Part shown: positions 1 through 7,880 of the stretch, piece by piece
Position numbering within the stretch: position 1 is the first letter of the stretch
How the letters are laid out: each line of letters starts with the position of its first letter
Origin: Eubacteriales bacterium
GTDB taxonomy: Bacteria; Bacillota; Clostridia; Lachnospirales; Lachnospiraceae
Assembly (NCBI GenBank): GCA_030536555.1
Contig: JAUNPU010000007.1
Location: 78,769 to 142,768, forward strand
Direction: 5' to 3'
DNA: 64,000 bases
Notes under the pieces: generated by a model
The model's database searches: none
What the model was told of the DNA's origin: nothing
What the model saw: the letters and a program-made list of their open reading frames with translations, nothing else
Position numbers and translations under genes: made by a program

Positions 1-599
1 GTGAGGTCCTGTATTCGTCTCTGGAGCAGGAGCGGATCAGCAGAGCCGTGGCAGAGTGTATTTACACCGGTATCATCCACGACACCAATGTGTTCAAGAA
101 CAGCAATACCTCCGCCTACACCATGGAAGTGGCAGGACGGATGATGGAAAAGGGCATTGACTTTGGCCGGATCATTGACGAAAGCTTTTACCGCAAGACC
201 TATGTGCAGAATCAGATCATGGGGCGGGCGGTGCTGGAGAGCGTGGTATTTCTGGACGGCAGATGCATTTTCAGCGTGGCACGCAAGAAGGATATGGACT
301 TCTACGGAGTGGAAAGCTCCGATCTGGACGGCATTGTGGACCAGCTTCGGGTGACGGAGGGCATAGAGTGCGCGATCTTCATGTATGAGACGGAGAATCA
401 CATGTACAAGGTCAGCATGCGGTCCAATCATGTGGTGGATGTGAGTAAGGTGGCGTCCTACTTTGGCGGCGGCGGTCATATCCGCGCGGCAGGATGTACC
501 ATGAGCGGCAGTGTCCATGATGTGATCAACAACCTGTCGGAGCACATTGAGAAGCAGCTGGACGCAGCAGAAGACAGCCCGAAGGAGCAGGAAGCATAA
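1..599 (+). CDS. nrnA: DHH/DHHA1 phosphoesterase, NrnA-type (3' part)
   Basis: The frame is open from the first bases of the window, so the true start lies upstream and only about 198 C-terminal residues are seen. The end carries the DHHA1 signature GGGGHIRAAG (about 462-495), which binds nucleic acid substrate in the bifunctional oligoribonuclease / 3'-phosphoadenosine 5'-phosphate phosphatase NrnA. That family degrades 2-5 nt RNAs and recycles pAp. Its stop TAA (597-599) overlaps the truB ATG at 599, so the two are translationally coupled, as is common in the rbfA-nrnA-truB-ribF cluster of Firmicutes. The N-terminal DHH catalytic motifs are outside the window, so activity cannot be judged here. 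Confidence 0.88.
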   Translation, partial: EVLYSSLEQERISRAVAECIYTGIIHDTNVFKNSNTSAYTMEVAGRMMEKGIDFGRIIDESFYRKTYVQNQIMGRAVLESVVFLDGRCIFSVARKKDMDFYGVESSDLDGIVDQLRVTEGIECAIFMYETENHMYKVSMRSNHVVDVSKVASYFGGGGHIRAAGCTMSGSVHDVINNLSEHIEKQLDAAEDSPKEQEA

Positions 600-1642
600 T
601 GGATGGCATTATCAATGTCTATAAGGAAAAAGGATATACCTCTCATGACGTCGTGGCGAAGATGAGAGGTATTTTACGAATGAAGAAGATCGGTCACACG
701 GGAACTCTGGACCCGGCGGCGGAAGGGGTACTTCCGGTCTGTCTGGGAAAAGGGACGAAGCTGTGTGACATGCTGACGGATAAGACCAAGACCTACCGGG
801 CCGTGATGCTCTTAGGACAGGAGACAGATACCCAGGATACCACCGGTCAGGTGCTGGCTCAGTATCCGGTGACCGTGACCGGGGAGCAGGTGCGGGAGGC
901 GGTGATGGGCTTTCTGGGACCTTACATGCAGGTTCCGCCCATGTACTCAGCGCTGAAGGTCAATGGAAAGAAGCTCTACGAGCTGGCACGTGCCGGCAAA
1001 GAGGTGGAGCGTCAGGCGAGACCGGTGGAGATTCTGGACATTCAGGTGGAAGCCGTGGACCTGCCAAGGGTGACCATGAGCGTCACCTGCTCCAAAGGCA
1101 CCTACATCCGGACTCTGTGCTATGACATCGGCCGGAAGTTAGGCTGCGGCGGCTGTATGGAATCTCTGCTTCGGACCCGTGTGGACCGGTTCTGTCTGGA
1201 GGATGCGCTGACCCTGGCACAGATTGAGCAGCTTCGTGATCTTGGGCAGGTGGAGCAGCATGTGGTGCCGGTGGACGGCGTATTTGCGGACCTGCCGAAG
1301 CTTCGGATGAATGGGGCGGAGGGAGATAAGCTGGTACATAACGGCAATCCGTTTCCCACCGGTCAGGCGCTGTATGCGGCTGCAAGGGCTGCGGCAGATG
1401 CGGCGGAGACTGTGGCAGAGGTTGCGGCAGATGCGGTGGAGACTGTGACAGGAGCTGCAGCAGATGCGGCGGAGACTGTGACAGAGGTTGCAGAGGCTGC
1501 GGCAGTCGGAGAAGCAGATTGTCCGCGTTTTGTCCGTGTCCGTGTCTATGACAGCCAGGACCAGTTTATTGGAATTTACGAATATCAGGAAGAGAAGCAG
1601 CGGTACAAGCCGCAGAAAATATTTCTTGGAGGCAGCCAGTGA
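599..1642 (+). CDS. truB: tRNA pseudouridine(55) synthase TruB
   Basis: Makes pseudouridine 55 in the T-loop of tRNAs. The catalytic motif GHTGTLDP lies at residues 32-39, with Asp38 as the nucleophile, followed by GVLPVCLGKGTKL. The PPMYSALKVNGKKLYE block and the CSKGTYIRTL block are also typical. At 347 aa it is longer than the usual 290-310. The excess is an alanine-rich stretch at residues about 260-306 made of imperfect repeats of the type AADAAETVTE, placed in the C-terminal PUA-like part. The reading frame resumes with a normal C-terminus after it. The ATG overlaps the nrnA stop, and its own stop overlaps the ribF start, giving a coupled three-gene unit. Confidence 0.95.
   Translation: MDGIINVYKEKGYTSHDVVAKMRGILRMKKIGHTGTLDPAAEGVLPVCLGKGTKLCDMLTDKTKTYRAVMLLGQETDTQDTTGQVLAQYPVTVTGEQVREAVMGFLGPYMQVPPMYSALKVNGKKLYELARAGKEVERQARPVEILDIQVEAVDLPRVTMSVTCSKGTYIRTLCYDIGRKLGCGGCMESLLRTRVDRFCLEDALTLAQIEQLRDLGQVEQHVVPVDGVFADLPKLRMNGAEGDKLVHNGNPFPTGQALYAAARAAADAAETVAEVAADAVETVTGAAADAAETVTEVAEAAAVGEADCPRFVRVRVYDSQDQFIGIYEYQEEKQRYKPQKIFLGGSQ
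1376..1516 (+). repeat. alanine-rich in-frame repeat inside truB
   Basis: An imperfect tandem repeat with units close to gcggcagatgcggcggagac, encoding variations on AADAAETVTE, sits inside the 3' part of truB. The frame stays open, so this is an insertion or expansion rather than a frameshift. GC and codon choice match the host gene. Confidence 0.75.
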
Positions 1643-2598
1643 TGCAGACTATAACCGGAACGAGAGAATTTCATATCGAGGAGCCAACGGTGGTGACCAT
1701 CGGAAAGTTTGACGGACGCCACAAGGGGCATCAGAAGCTGCTCCGCCAGATGCTGGACATTCGGAAGCAGTACGGGTACCGTCTTGCAGTGTTCACCTTT
1801 GATATGGCACCGGCGCGGGTGGTGTCCGGGAAAGCCCAGACCGTCATCACCACCAATCAGGAGCGGCGCAACAACATGGCAAAAATGGGCGTGGACTATC
1901 TGGTGGAGTATCCATTTGACCAGTCAGTGGCTCACATGTCTCCGGAAGACTTTGTGGTGAAGATTCTGGTAGGCCAGATGCACGCAAAGGCTGTGGTGGC
2001 AGGACCGGACTGCAGCTTCGGCTACAAGGGAGCAGGCGGCGTGGAACTGCTGCGCCGACTGTCTTTGGAGTATGGCTACCAGCCGGTGATTATCGAGAAA
2101 GAGCAGGATGACCACCGGGATATCAGCAGCACCTACGTCCGCGAGGAGCTGGACCGGGGCAATATCGAGAAGGCAAATGAGCTGCTGGGAGAGCCTTACG
2201 CGATCCATGGCATCGTGGTTCACGGCAACCACATCGGAGGTTCTGTCCTGGGCTTCCCCACAGCCAACATCCTGCCGCCGCCGGAGAAGCATCTGCCGCC
2301 GTTTGGCGTCTATGTATCCCGGGTGCTGGTGGAGGACCGGTACTACGGCGGAGTCACCAACATCGGAAGAAAGCCCACCATCGAGGGCGAGTATCCTGTG
2401 GGAGTGGAGACCTTCATCATGGGACTGGAGGAGGACCTGTACGGGAAGAATATCGAGGTTCAGCTGCTGAACTTCGAGCGCCCGGAGCAGAAGTTTGGCT
2501 CTCTGGAGGAGCTGAAGGCGCGGATTGAGCTGGACAAGGAGTATGCGGCGGGGTATTTTGGGAGAGCTCCGGAATTATTGATTAATGGCAAAGAGTAA
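1642..2598 (+). CDS. ribF: bifunctional riboflavin kinase / FAD synthetase RibF
   Basis: Converts riboflavin to FMN and then FAD. The N-terminal nucleotidyltransferase domain has GKFDGRHKGH (residues 21-30, HxGH class) and ISSTYVR (about 161-167). The C-terminal flavokinase domain has GFPTAN (about 204-209), PPFGVY and TNIGRKPT. Length is 318 aa, normal for the family. The ATG at 1642 overlaps the truB stop (TGATG) with GGAGG at 1628-1632, nine bases away. A GTG at 1639 is possible but less likely. It is the last gene of the nrnA-truB-ribF unit, and a long inverted repeat follows the stop. Confidence 0.95.
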   Translation: MQTITGTREFHIEEPTVVTIGKFDGRHKGHQKLLRQMLDIRKQYGYRLAVFTFDMAPARVVSGKAQTVITTNQERRNNMAKMGVDYLVEYPFDQSVAHMSPEDFVVKILVGQMHAKAVVAGPDCSFGYKGAGGVELLRRLSLEYGYQPVIIEKEQDDHRDISSTYVREELDRGNIEKANELLGEPYAIHGIVVHGNHIGGSVLGFPTANILPPPEKHLPPFGVYVSRVLVEDRYYGGVTNIGRKPTIEGEYPVGVETFIMGLEEDLYGKNIEVQLLNFERPEQKFGSLEELKARIELDKEYAAGYFGRAPELLINGKE

Positions 2599-2623
2599 GA
2601 CTTTTCTAGGACAAATAATAAAA

Positions 2624-2687
2624 GAGGACACCACTTTGTGATACAGCATTAAGCATGACCAAAATATTCACGAAGGAAGGTGTCCTC
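2624..2687 (+). terminator. long imperfect hairpin after ribF
   Basis: GAGGACACC...GGTGTCCTC forms the outer 9 bp of an imperfect stem of about 18-20 bp with a loop of about 25 bases, starting 26 bases after the ribF stop. There is no clear T-run, so it may be a terminator without one, or the end of a mobile-element remnant. Confidence 0.35.
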
Positions 2688-2762
2688 TGTGATTAGATGA
2701 AAGCAAAAGGTAGACGTAAAGCTTTAATTCATATATGGCGAATCGTACTTCATCGGTAGTTT

Positions 2763-3208
2763 TTGGACAATTATGGGCGAATATGGCTACCTTGAAATGC
2801 ACTTTATTGTCCAATACTACCTAAGTACAGCAATATCCGTATGTTGCAGAACTTAACGTGTCACTGTGACTGGGATTACATATGCATTAATCAAAAAGAA
2901 CAATTTCATATGTAAAAATGGCATAATTTACAGCGCTTGAATGTCAAAAATACATATGAAAATTGCGAAACATGGATTTCCATATGTATTTTGGGAAGCT
3001 TTTACATGAATTTGAATGAAAAATTACAGCTGAAATCGCAGAAAACATGTATTTCATATGTATTTTGGAAAAATGAGACCAAAGTCAGCACATAAGATAA
3101 GTGGTGCAAGGTGTTTGGATTATCACTGTGTCAAAATAAAGAAATTGTGCCCGATACCACGATAACATAAATATTCGGAAGAACCGAATTTCAATCATAA
3201 TTGTCCAA
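2763..3208. repeat. 446-bp segment bounded by 13-bp perfect inverted repeats
   Basis: TTGGACAATTATG at 2763-2775 is the exact reverse complement of CATAATTGTCCAA at 3196-3208. The enclosed DNA is AT-rich, non-coding and holds a further hairpin (arms 2947-2962 and 2977-2992). The form is like a miniature inverted-repeat element. No flanking target duplication was established. Confidence 0.4.
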
Positions 3209-3438
3209 TTTGGCTTTATGTCAACCTGCGAAATTTGGATAATTATGAATTATATATGGTACAATTGGAGGCAGCTATATGGGGAGCAGAAAACGTTTGG
3301 GGAAAGATAGAGATGGGGGGCATCCAGATTAGCTAATGTTGATATAATGAAAAAGAATTCGCTTTTTGCGGAGTTTAGAGAAATAATAAAAGTTGCATTG
3401 TCAGAATATGACAGAATGAATGCAGGAGGACTAGAGCG

Positions 3439-3912
3439 ATGTCAGTAGAACGTGTCAGAAATTATCTGAAACAGTGGAATTTAGAGAATCGGGTGAAGGA
3501 GTTCGACGAGTCCAGTGCAACCGTAGAGCTGGCGGCTCATGCAGTTGGCTGTGAACCGGGGCGGATTGCAAAGACCATGTCCTTTCTGGTGGACGGAAAG
3601 GCAATCCTGATCCTGCTTGCCGGTGATGTGAAAATCGACAACCGGAAGTATAAGGACCGTTTCCACACCAAAGCAGCCATGCTGAAGCCGGACCAGCTGG
3701 AAGAGCTGGTGGGACATCCTATCGGAGGGGTGTGCCCATTTGACGTGAAGGATACGGTGGATGTGTATCTGGATGAGTCGCTGAGAAGATTTGATGTGGT
3801 ATATCCGGCAGCGGGAAGTCCCAGCAGTGCAGTGGAACTGAATCTGGCAGAGCTGGAGCAGTGTTCCAAGTGCAGGGAATGGGTGGATGTATCGAAGCTG
3901 ATGGAAGGTTAA
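3439..3912 (+). CDS. YbaK/EbsC-type aminoacyl-tRNA deacylase
   Basis: A free-standing trans-editing protein of the YbaK/ProX superfamily, which hydrolyses mischarged tRNAs such as Cys- or Ala-tRNA(Pro). Length 157 aa matches the family. The conserved lysine lies in GRIAKTMSFLV (Lys45), and GGVCPFDV near residue 97 matches the substrate-pocket loop. The start ATG is preceded by AGGAGG at 3423-3428. It stands alone after a long AT-rich gap and converges on the DUF1846 gene, sharing a terminator with it. Exact tRNA specificity cannot be read from the sequence. Confidence 0.88.
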   Translation: MSVERVRNYLKQWNLENRVKEFDESSATVELAAHAVGCEPGRIAKTMSFLVDGKAILILLAGDVKIDNRKYKDRFHTKAAMLKPDQLEELVGHPIGGVCPFDVKDTVDVYLDESLRRFDVVYPAAGSPSSAVELNLAELEQCSKCREWVDVSKLMEG

Positions 3913-3924
3913 CAGATTAAAAAG

Positions 3925-3970
3925 AAACATGCGGAAGCGCCTGTCTGAAGGGCAGTGCTTCCGCATGTTT
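3925..3970. terminator. bidirectional terminator
   Basis: AAACATGCGGAAGC at 3925-3938 pairs with GCTTCCGCATGTTT at 3957-3970, with T-runs on both strands. It lies between two convergent genes and can serve both. Confidence 0.85.
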
Positions 3971-4004
3971 TCGTCTCCGGCAGTTTTTGGATAATCCCAG
4001 TTTC

Positions 4005-5483
4005 CTACCGGTACAGTCTCTTATTCTCGTAGATCGGTTCCGAGGTCAGCTGCAGTCCCAGCTTCTTGAAAATCCCGATATCCACAGAAGACAGCATCAC
4101 AGAGGTGTGAAGCTGGCAGCCGCGCAGCTTGGGAAGCTGCTCTAAGGCGATGCGGGCATTCTCATCGGTGGCGGCGCAGGTGGACAGGGCAATCAGGACC
4201 TCATCCGTGTGAAGCCGCGGGTTCTTGCTGCCAAGATAATCGGTCTTCAGGCTCTGGATCGGCTCGATAAAGGTCGGGGAGATCAGGTGCAGGCTGTCGT
4301 CCAGTCCGCCCAGCTCCTTGATGGCATTTAACAGCACCGCAGCGGAAGCGCCCAGCAGCTGGGAGGTCTTGCCGGTGATGATGCGGCCGTCCGGAAGCTC
4401 CAGAGCAGCAGCGGGGGAACCTTTTTCCTGAGCGAGAGCCAGTGCAGCAGGAACGACCGGGCGCATGGCGGTGGTGATCTTCGCCTGCTTCATCAGCACT
4501 TCGATCTTGTAGACCTCGTCCTTGCTTCCCTGATCCTTTGCCAGACGGTTCATGGCCTGATAGTAGCGGCGGATGATCTCCTGACAGGAGGCTTCCCGGC
4601 AGGCGTCGTCGTCGATGATGCAGTTGCCTGCCATATTGACGCCCATGTCGGTGGGGGACTTATAGGGGCAGTAGCCGTAAATACCCTCGAACATGGCAGC
4701 CAGCACCGGGTAGATCTCCACGTCACGGTTGTAGTTGACGGTGGTCACGCCGTAGGCCTCTAAGTGGAACGGGTCGATCATGTTCACATCATTTAAGTCA
4801 GCGGTAGCTGCCTCGTAAGCCAGGTTCACCGGATGCTTTAAGGGAATGTTCCAGATCGGGAAGGTCTCGAACTTGGCATAGCCGGCTTTGATGCCGCGCT
4901 TATTCTCGTGGTAGAGCTGGGACAGGCAGGTTGCCATCTTGCCGCTTCCCGGGCCAGGTGCGGTGATGATCACCAGCGGCTTGGTGGTCTCGATATAGTC
5001 ATTCTTGCCGTAGCCATCGTCGCTGACGATGTGATCGATGTTGTTGGGGTAACCCTCGATCATATAGTGGCGGTACACCTTAATGCCCAGCTTCTCCAAC
5101 TTGCTCTTAAATAAGTCAGCAGTGGGCTGGCCTGCGTACTGGGTGATCACGATGCTGCCCACGTACAGCCCCTTGTCCCGGAACTCCTGAATCAGGCGCA
5201 GCACGTCCACGTCGTAGGTGATGCCAAGGTCCTGTCGAATCTTATTTTTCTCAATATCGGAAGCGCTGATGACGATGACGATCTCCGCCTGGTCTGCCAG
5301 CTGCAGGAGCATCTGCAGTTTGCTGTCCGGCGCGAATCCCGGAAGCACCCGTGCTGCGTGGTAGTCATCAAACAGCTTTCCGCCAAATTCCAGATAAAGC
5401 TTGTCGCCGAACTGACTGATCCGCTCCCGGATGTGTTCGGACTGCATGGTTAAATACTTCTGATTGTCAAATCCAATTTTCAT
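4005..5483 (-). CDS. DUF1846 (UPF0371) family protein
   Basis: A 492-aa protein matching the DUF1846 family by its opening MKIGFDNQKYL and its even similarity pattern throughout. A glycine-rich ITAPGPGSGK segment at residues 173-182 resembles a nucleotide-binding loop and is followed by a long conserved region. No signal peptide or membrane segment is seen, so it should be cytoplasmic. A role is not established for the family, and the P-loop reading is inference. The start is ATG at 5483 with AAAGGGG about ten bases upstream. It is monocistronic, convergent with the YbaK-type gene and divergent from the lipoprotein gene. Confidence 0.85.
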   Translation of the reverse strand: MKIGFDNQKYLTMQSEHIRERISQFGDKLYLEFGGKLFDDYHAARVLPGFAPDSKLQMLLQLADQAEIVIVISASDIEKNKIRQDLGITYDVDVLRLIQEFRDKGLYVGSIVITQYAGQPTADLFKSKLEKLGIKVYRHYMIEGYPNNIDHIVSDDGYGKNDYIETTKPLVIITAPGPGSGKMATCLSQLYHENKRGIKAGYAKFETFPIWNIPLKHPVNLAYEAATADLNDVNMIDPFHLEAYGVTTVNYNRDVEIYPVLAAMFEGIYGYCPYKSPTDMGVNMAGNCIIDDDACREASCQEIIRRYYQAMNRLAKDQGSKDEVYKIEVLMKQAKITTAMRPVVPAALALAQEKGSPAAALELPDGRIITGKTSQLLGASAAVLLNAIKELGGLDDSLHLISPTFIEPIQSLKTDYLGSKNPRLHTDEVLIALSTCAATDENARIALEQLPKLRGCQLHTSVMLSSVDIGIFKKLGLQLTSEPIYENKRLYR

Positions 5484-5603
5484 AATTCGTTATGCCCCTT
5501 TCCATGCAAATGATTGTAACACAGGACCGGATAAAATGCACCATTATTTGACAGATTTTGGTTAAGAAATTAATGGGTGAGAAATGGAAATGTTCGGTAT
5601 TTT

Positions 5604-5632
5604 TTGCTAAAATAAGGGATATATGGTATACT
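5604..5632 (+). promoter_or_regulatory. sigma-A-type promoter for the lipoprotein gene
   Basis: TTGCTA at 5604-5609, a 17-base spacer and TATACT at 5627-5632, about 58 bases before the chosen start codon. Confidence 0.55.
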
Positions 5633-5690
5633 TGCGGGTAGGATACTGTCAGTGGAAAAATACAATACTTACAGGGAAGAGATTGGAAGG

Positions 5691-7124
5691 ATGAAAAAAG
5701 AACAGAGATTGATGAAAAGACGAATCGCAGCAGGAGTATGTGCAGGTGCAGTTCTCATGAGCGGGATGCTGACATCCTGCCAGAAAACGGAGCGGTTGGA
5801 TTCTGCCACGACACCGGAGCCGATCGTGGTGGTCCGCGGGGAGACAGAGGCAGGCGGAACAGGCACAGATGCGGCAGGACAGGCACCGGCATCGGAGGAA
5901 CCAGGAGCAGTGGAAGTGCTTCCGGCAGAGGGAGAGGCATCTCTTGAAGGAGAGAAGGATGCGGAGCCGGAGCGGACGGCGGTGAAGGCGAAGGGCATTT
6001 ACATTTCCTCCTATGTGGCAGGGACACCGTCCATGGTGGACCGTCTGATCGAGGAGATAGACCGGACGGAGGCCAATGCGCTGGTGATCGATATTAAGGA
6101 TGATTTCGGCAGAGTGGCGTGTGAGATGGATTCGCAGCTGATTCAGGAGATCGGCTCTGTCAAGACCTACATTCCCGATGCAGGGGAGTTGATGCAGAAG
6201 CTGGATGACCATGATATCTATGCCATTGCCCGGATTCCCGCATTTCGGGATGCCTGGCTGGGGGAGGCGCGGCCGGACTGGTGCATCAAAATGCCGGACG
6301 GCAGTCTGTTCCGGGACCGGGACGGCAATACCTGGGTGAATCCCTACTGTCGGGAAGCCTGGGACTATCTGGTGGAGATAGCCAGTCAGGCGGGAAAGCT
6401 GGGCTTCGACGAGGTGCAGTTCGACTATGTGCGCTTCTGCACGGAGAAGGGCATGAAAGAGGTCATATTTGACGAGACCCAGACCCAGGGGATTTCCCGG
6501 ACGGATATTATTGCGGAATTTATGGAGTATGCCTATACCAGACTTCGGGCGGAAGGATTGTTTGTGTCTGCGGATGTATTTGGAGCTATCATCGGAAGTG
6601 ATATCAACGCGGATGCGGTCGGACAGATCTACGGGGAGATGGCGAAGCATCTGGACTACATCAGTCCCATGATCTACCCGTCCCACTATGCGGACGGCAA
6701 TTACGGCATCGACCATCCGGATATCCATCCTTACGAGACCATCGCGGCGGCGCTGGCAGACTCCCGCAGAGAGCTGTACTTTGCCGGGCTGGACGGAGAG
6801 CCGGTGGCGCAGGTGCGCCCGTGGCTGCAGGACTTTACGGCATCCTGGCTGGCAAACCATGTGGAGTATGGACCGGAGGAGATCCGGGCGCAGATTCAGG
6901 CAACCTATGACGCCGGATATGACGAGTGGCTTTTGTGGGATGCGTCCTGCAAATACACCTGGGACGGACTGTTGACGCCGGAGGAGGCCGAGGAGGAAGT
7001 AAAGCGGATCGAGGAGTCAAGGGCAGCGCTGCCGGAGACCAGCTATGAGGAGGAAGAGGCTGAGACCGAAGAAGCAGCGGAGTCTGGGACAGATGTGGAG
7101 GCATCAGAAAAGGACGGAGAATAG
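5691..7124 (+). CDS. lipoprotein with putative glycoside hydrolase domain (DUF4015)
   Basis: An exported lipoprotein of 477 aa. A basic N-terminus, a hydrophobic stretch and the lipobox LTSC put the lipidated cysteine at residue 30. A low-complexity linker rich in Ala, Glu, Gly and Pro (to about residue 95) precedes the main domain, which starts near VKAKGIYISSY and matches the DUF4015 putative glycosyl hydrolase family. That family is a TIM barrel expected to act on cell-wall or capsule polysaccharide. Conserved acidic segments include DIKDDFGRV and GFDEVQFDYVRF. The C-terminal 45 residues are very acidic. The start at 5691 is chosen because it gives a normal signal peptide; an in-frame ATG at 5712 is also possible. 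Confidence 0.8.
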   Translation: MKKEQRLMKRRIAAGVCAGAVLMSGMLTSCQKTERLDSATTPEPIVVVRGETEAGGTGTDAAGQAPASEEPGAVEVLPAEGEASLEGEKDAEPERTAVKAKGIYISSYVAGTPSMVDRLIEEIDRTEANALVIDIKDDFGRVACEMDSQLIQEIGSVKTYIPDAGELMQKLDDHDIYAIARIPAFRDAWLGEARPDWCIKMPDGSLFRDRDGNTWVNPYCREAWDYLVEIASQAGKLGFDEVQFDYVRFCTEKGMKEVIFDETQTQGISRTDIIAEFMEYAYTRLRAEGLFVSADVFGAIIGSDINADAVGQIYGEMAKHLDYISPMIYPSHYADGNYGIDHPDIHPYETIAAALADSRRELYFAGLDGEPVAQVRPWLQDFTASWLANHVEYGPEEIRAQIQATYDAGYDEWLLWDASCKYTWDGLLTPEEAEEEVKRIEESRAALPETSYEEEEAETEEAAESGTDVEASEKDGE

Positions 7125-7134
7125 GGTTTGGTTG

Positions 7135-7425
7135 TTGGCGGGAGGGACGCAGGGAGGCGGACTGGCAGAGGGTTCGGCTCCTGGTCGCTGTGTTGGCAAC
7201 TGGTAAGGGTCCATCCTGCCTGCGCAGGTGCCGTGGGACAACTCGAAAATGTACCGATGTACATTTTCTCAGACAGGTCCCACTGAAATCCCCGTACTGA
7301 AAACGGGGATTTCACACCTGCTCCGGCATGCTGAACCCCAACCAGTTGCGAAACTCGCTCTATGTCGCCCGCCCCCTCTGCCAGCCCGCCTCCCTGCTGT
7401 TTCCTGGCATGCCCAAAATATAAAG
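7135..7425 (+). repeat. large multi-branched palindromic element, copy A
   Basis: Nested stems: 7149-7172 with 7374-7397 (23 of 24 positions pair), 7197-7204 with 7341-7348, and 7224-7230 with 7315-7321. Inside is a branch made of GTGGGAC/GTCCCAC (7233-7239, 7277-7283) enclosing GAAAATGTAC/GTACATTTTC (7245-7254, 7259-7268), beside a hairpin GAAATCCCCGT/ACGGGGATTTC (7285-7313). An 11-base single-stranded CTCAGACAGGT (7268-7278) is shared with copy B. There is no credible coding sequence. It could be a structured RNA or a palindromic repeat family, and is related to copy B in inverse orientation. Confidence 0.8.
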
Positions 7426-7514
7426 ACCGTTACCACCCTGCGAAACTTAAACTACAGCCGGGTTTTTCAGCTCTCTGACAGAAATACAATAGTTCAGCAG
7501 GTTTTCGGTTCTCA

Positions 7515-7785
7515 TTTCGCAATGCCAGTACACAGCCATGAAGCAGCCTGGCGGGAGCGAGGAACGACATGTGAACGAATCGAGAAGTTGGTTGGCGTTC
7601 AGGCTGCCGGAGTAGCTGTAAAAATCCCGTTTACAGGACGGGATTTTTAGCGGGTACCTGTCTGAGGGAATGTACATCAGGTACATTCCCGAGTTACCCG
7701 CGGCAGTTACGCAGGCAGAATGAATGCCTAGCAACTTCCGATGAGAGAACCGGAGTGACGGCTTCCGTCAGGCTGCTTCATGGCG
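7515..7785 (-). repeat. large multi-branched palindromic element, copy B (inverted)
   Basis: Read on the minus strand this matches copy A in order of stems. The outer arms are CCATGAAGCAGCCTG/CAGGCTGCTTCATGG (7536-7550, 7769-7783), then GAAGTTG/CAACTTC (7584-7590, 7732-7738). The inner branch is GCGGGTA/TACCCGC (7650-7656, 7695-7701) around GGGAATGTAC/GTACATTCCC (7666-7675, 7681-7690), beside AAAAATCCCGT/ACGGGATTTTT (7620-7648). Stem bases differ from copy A but pairing is kept, while the 11-base segment (7656-7666, complement) is identical. Confidence 0.8.
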
Positions 7786-7880
7786 TAACTTACATTACAA
7801 TATGCCCCCTGCATTAAAAACATGAGAATGCAAGACAAATCTATAATTTTATGTAGAAGATAAAAAGGAGAACTCACACA

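Larger units (their letters stand above)
2599..3438. other. AT-rich non-coding island with several inverted repeats
   Basis: There is no credible gene in 840 bases. It is much AT-richer than the flanking genes. Visible structure: an imperfect 18-20 bp inverted repeat at 2624-2687, a 13-bp perfect inverted pair at 2763-2775 and 3196-3208, a 15-16 bp hairpin at 2947-2992, and a 14-bp direct repeat CATATGTATTTTGG at 2981 and 3055. A small palindrome TGTCAgaataTGACA sits at 3399-3413 just before the next gene. It could be a decayed non-autonomous element. Confidence 0.6.

Noticed and set aside
1376..1516. truB alanine-rich tract as an assembly or frameshift artefact
   Set aside because: The frame is continuous and the normal TruB C-terminus follows, so an in-frame expansion is simpler.
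2599..3438. FMN or other riboswitch downstream of ribF
   Set aside because: No conserved aptamer sequence was recognised, and the region is AT-rich with simple inverted repeats only.
7228..7734. Open frames of 95-140 codons on both strands across the palindromic region
   Set aside because: They run straight through the paired stems, have no ribosome site and no protein-like composition.
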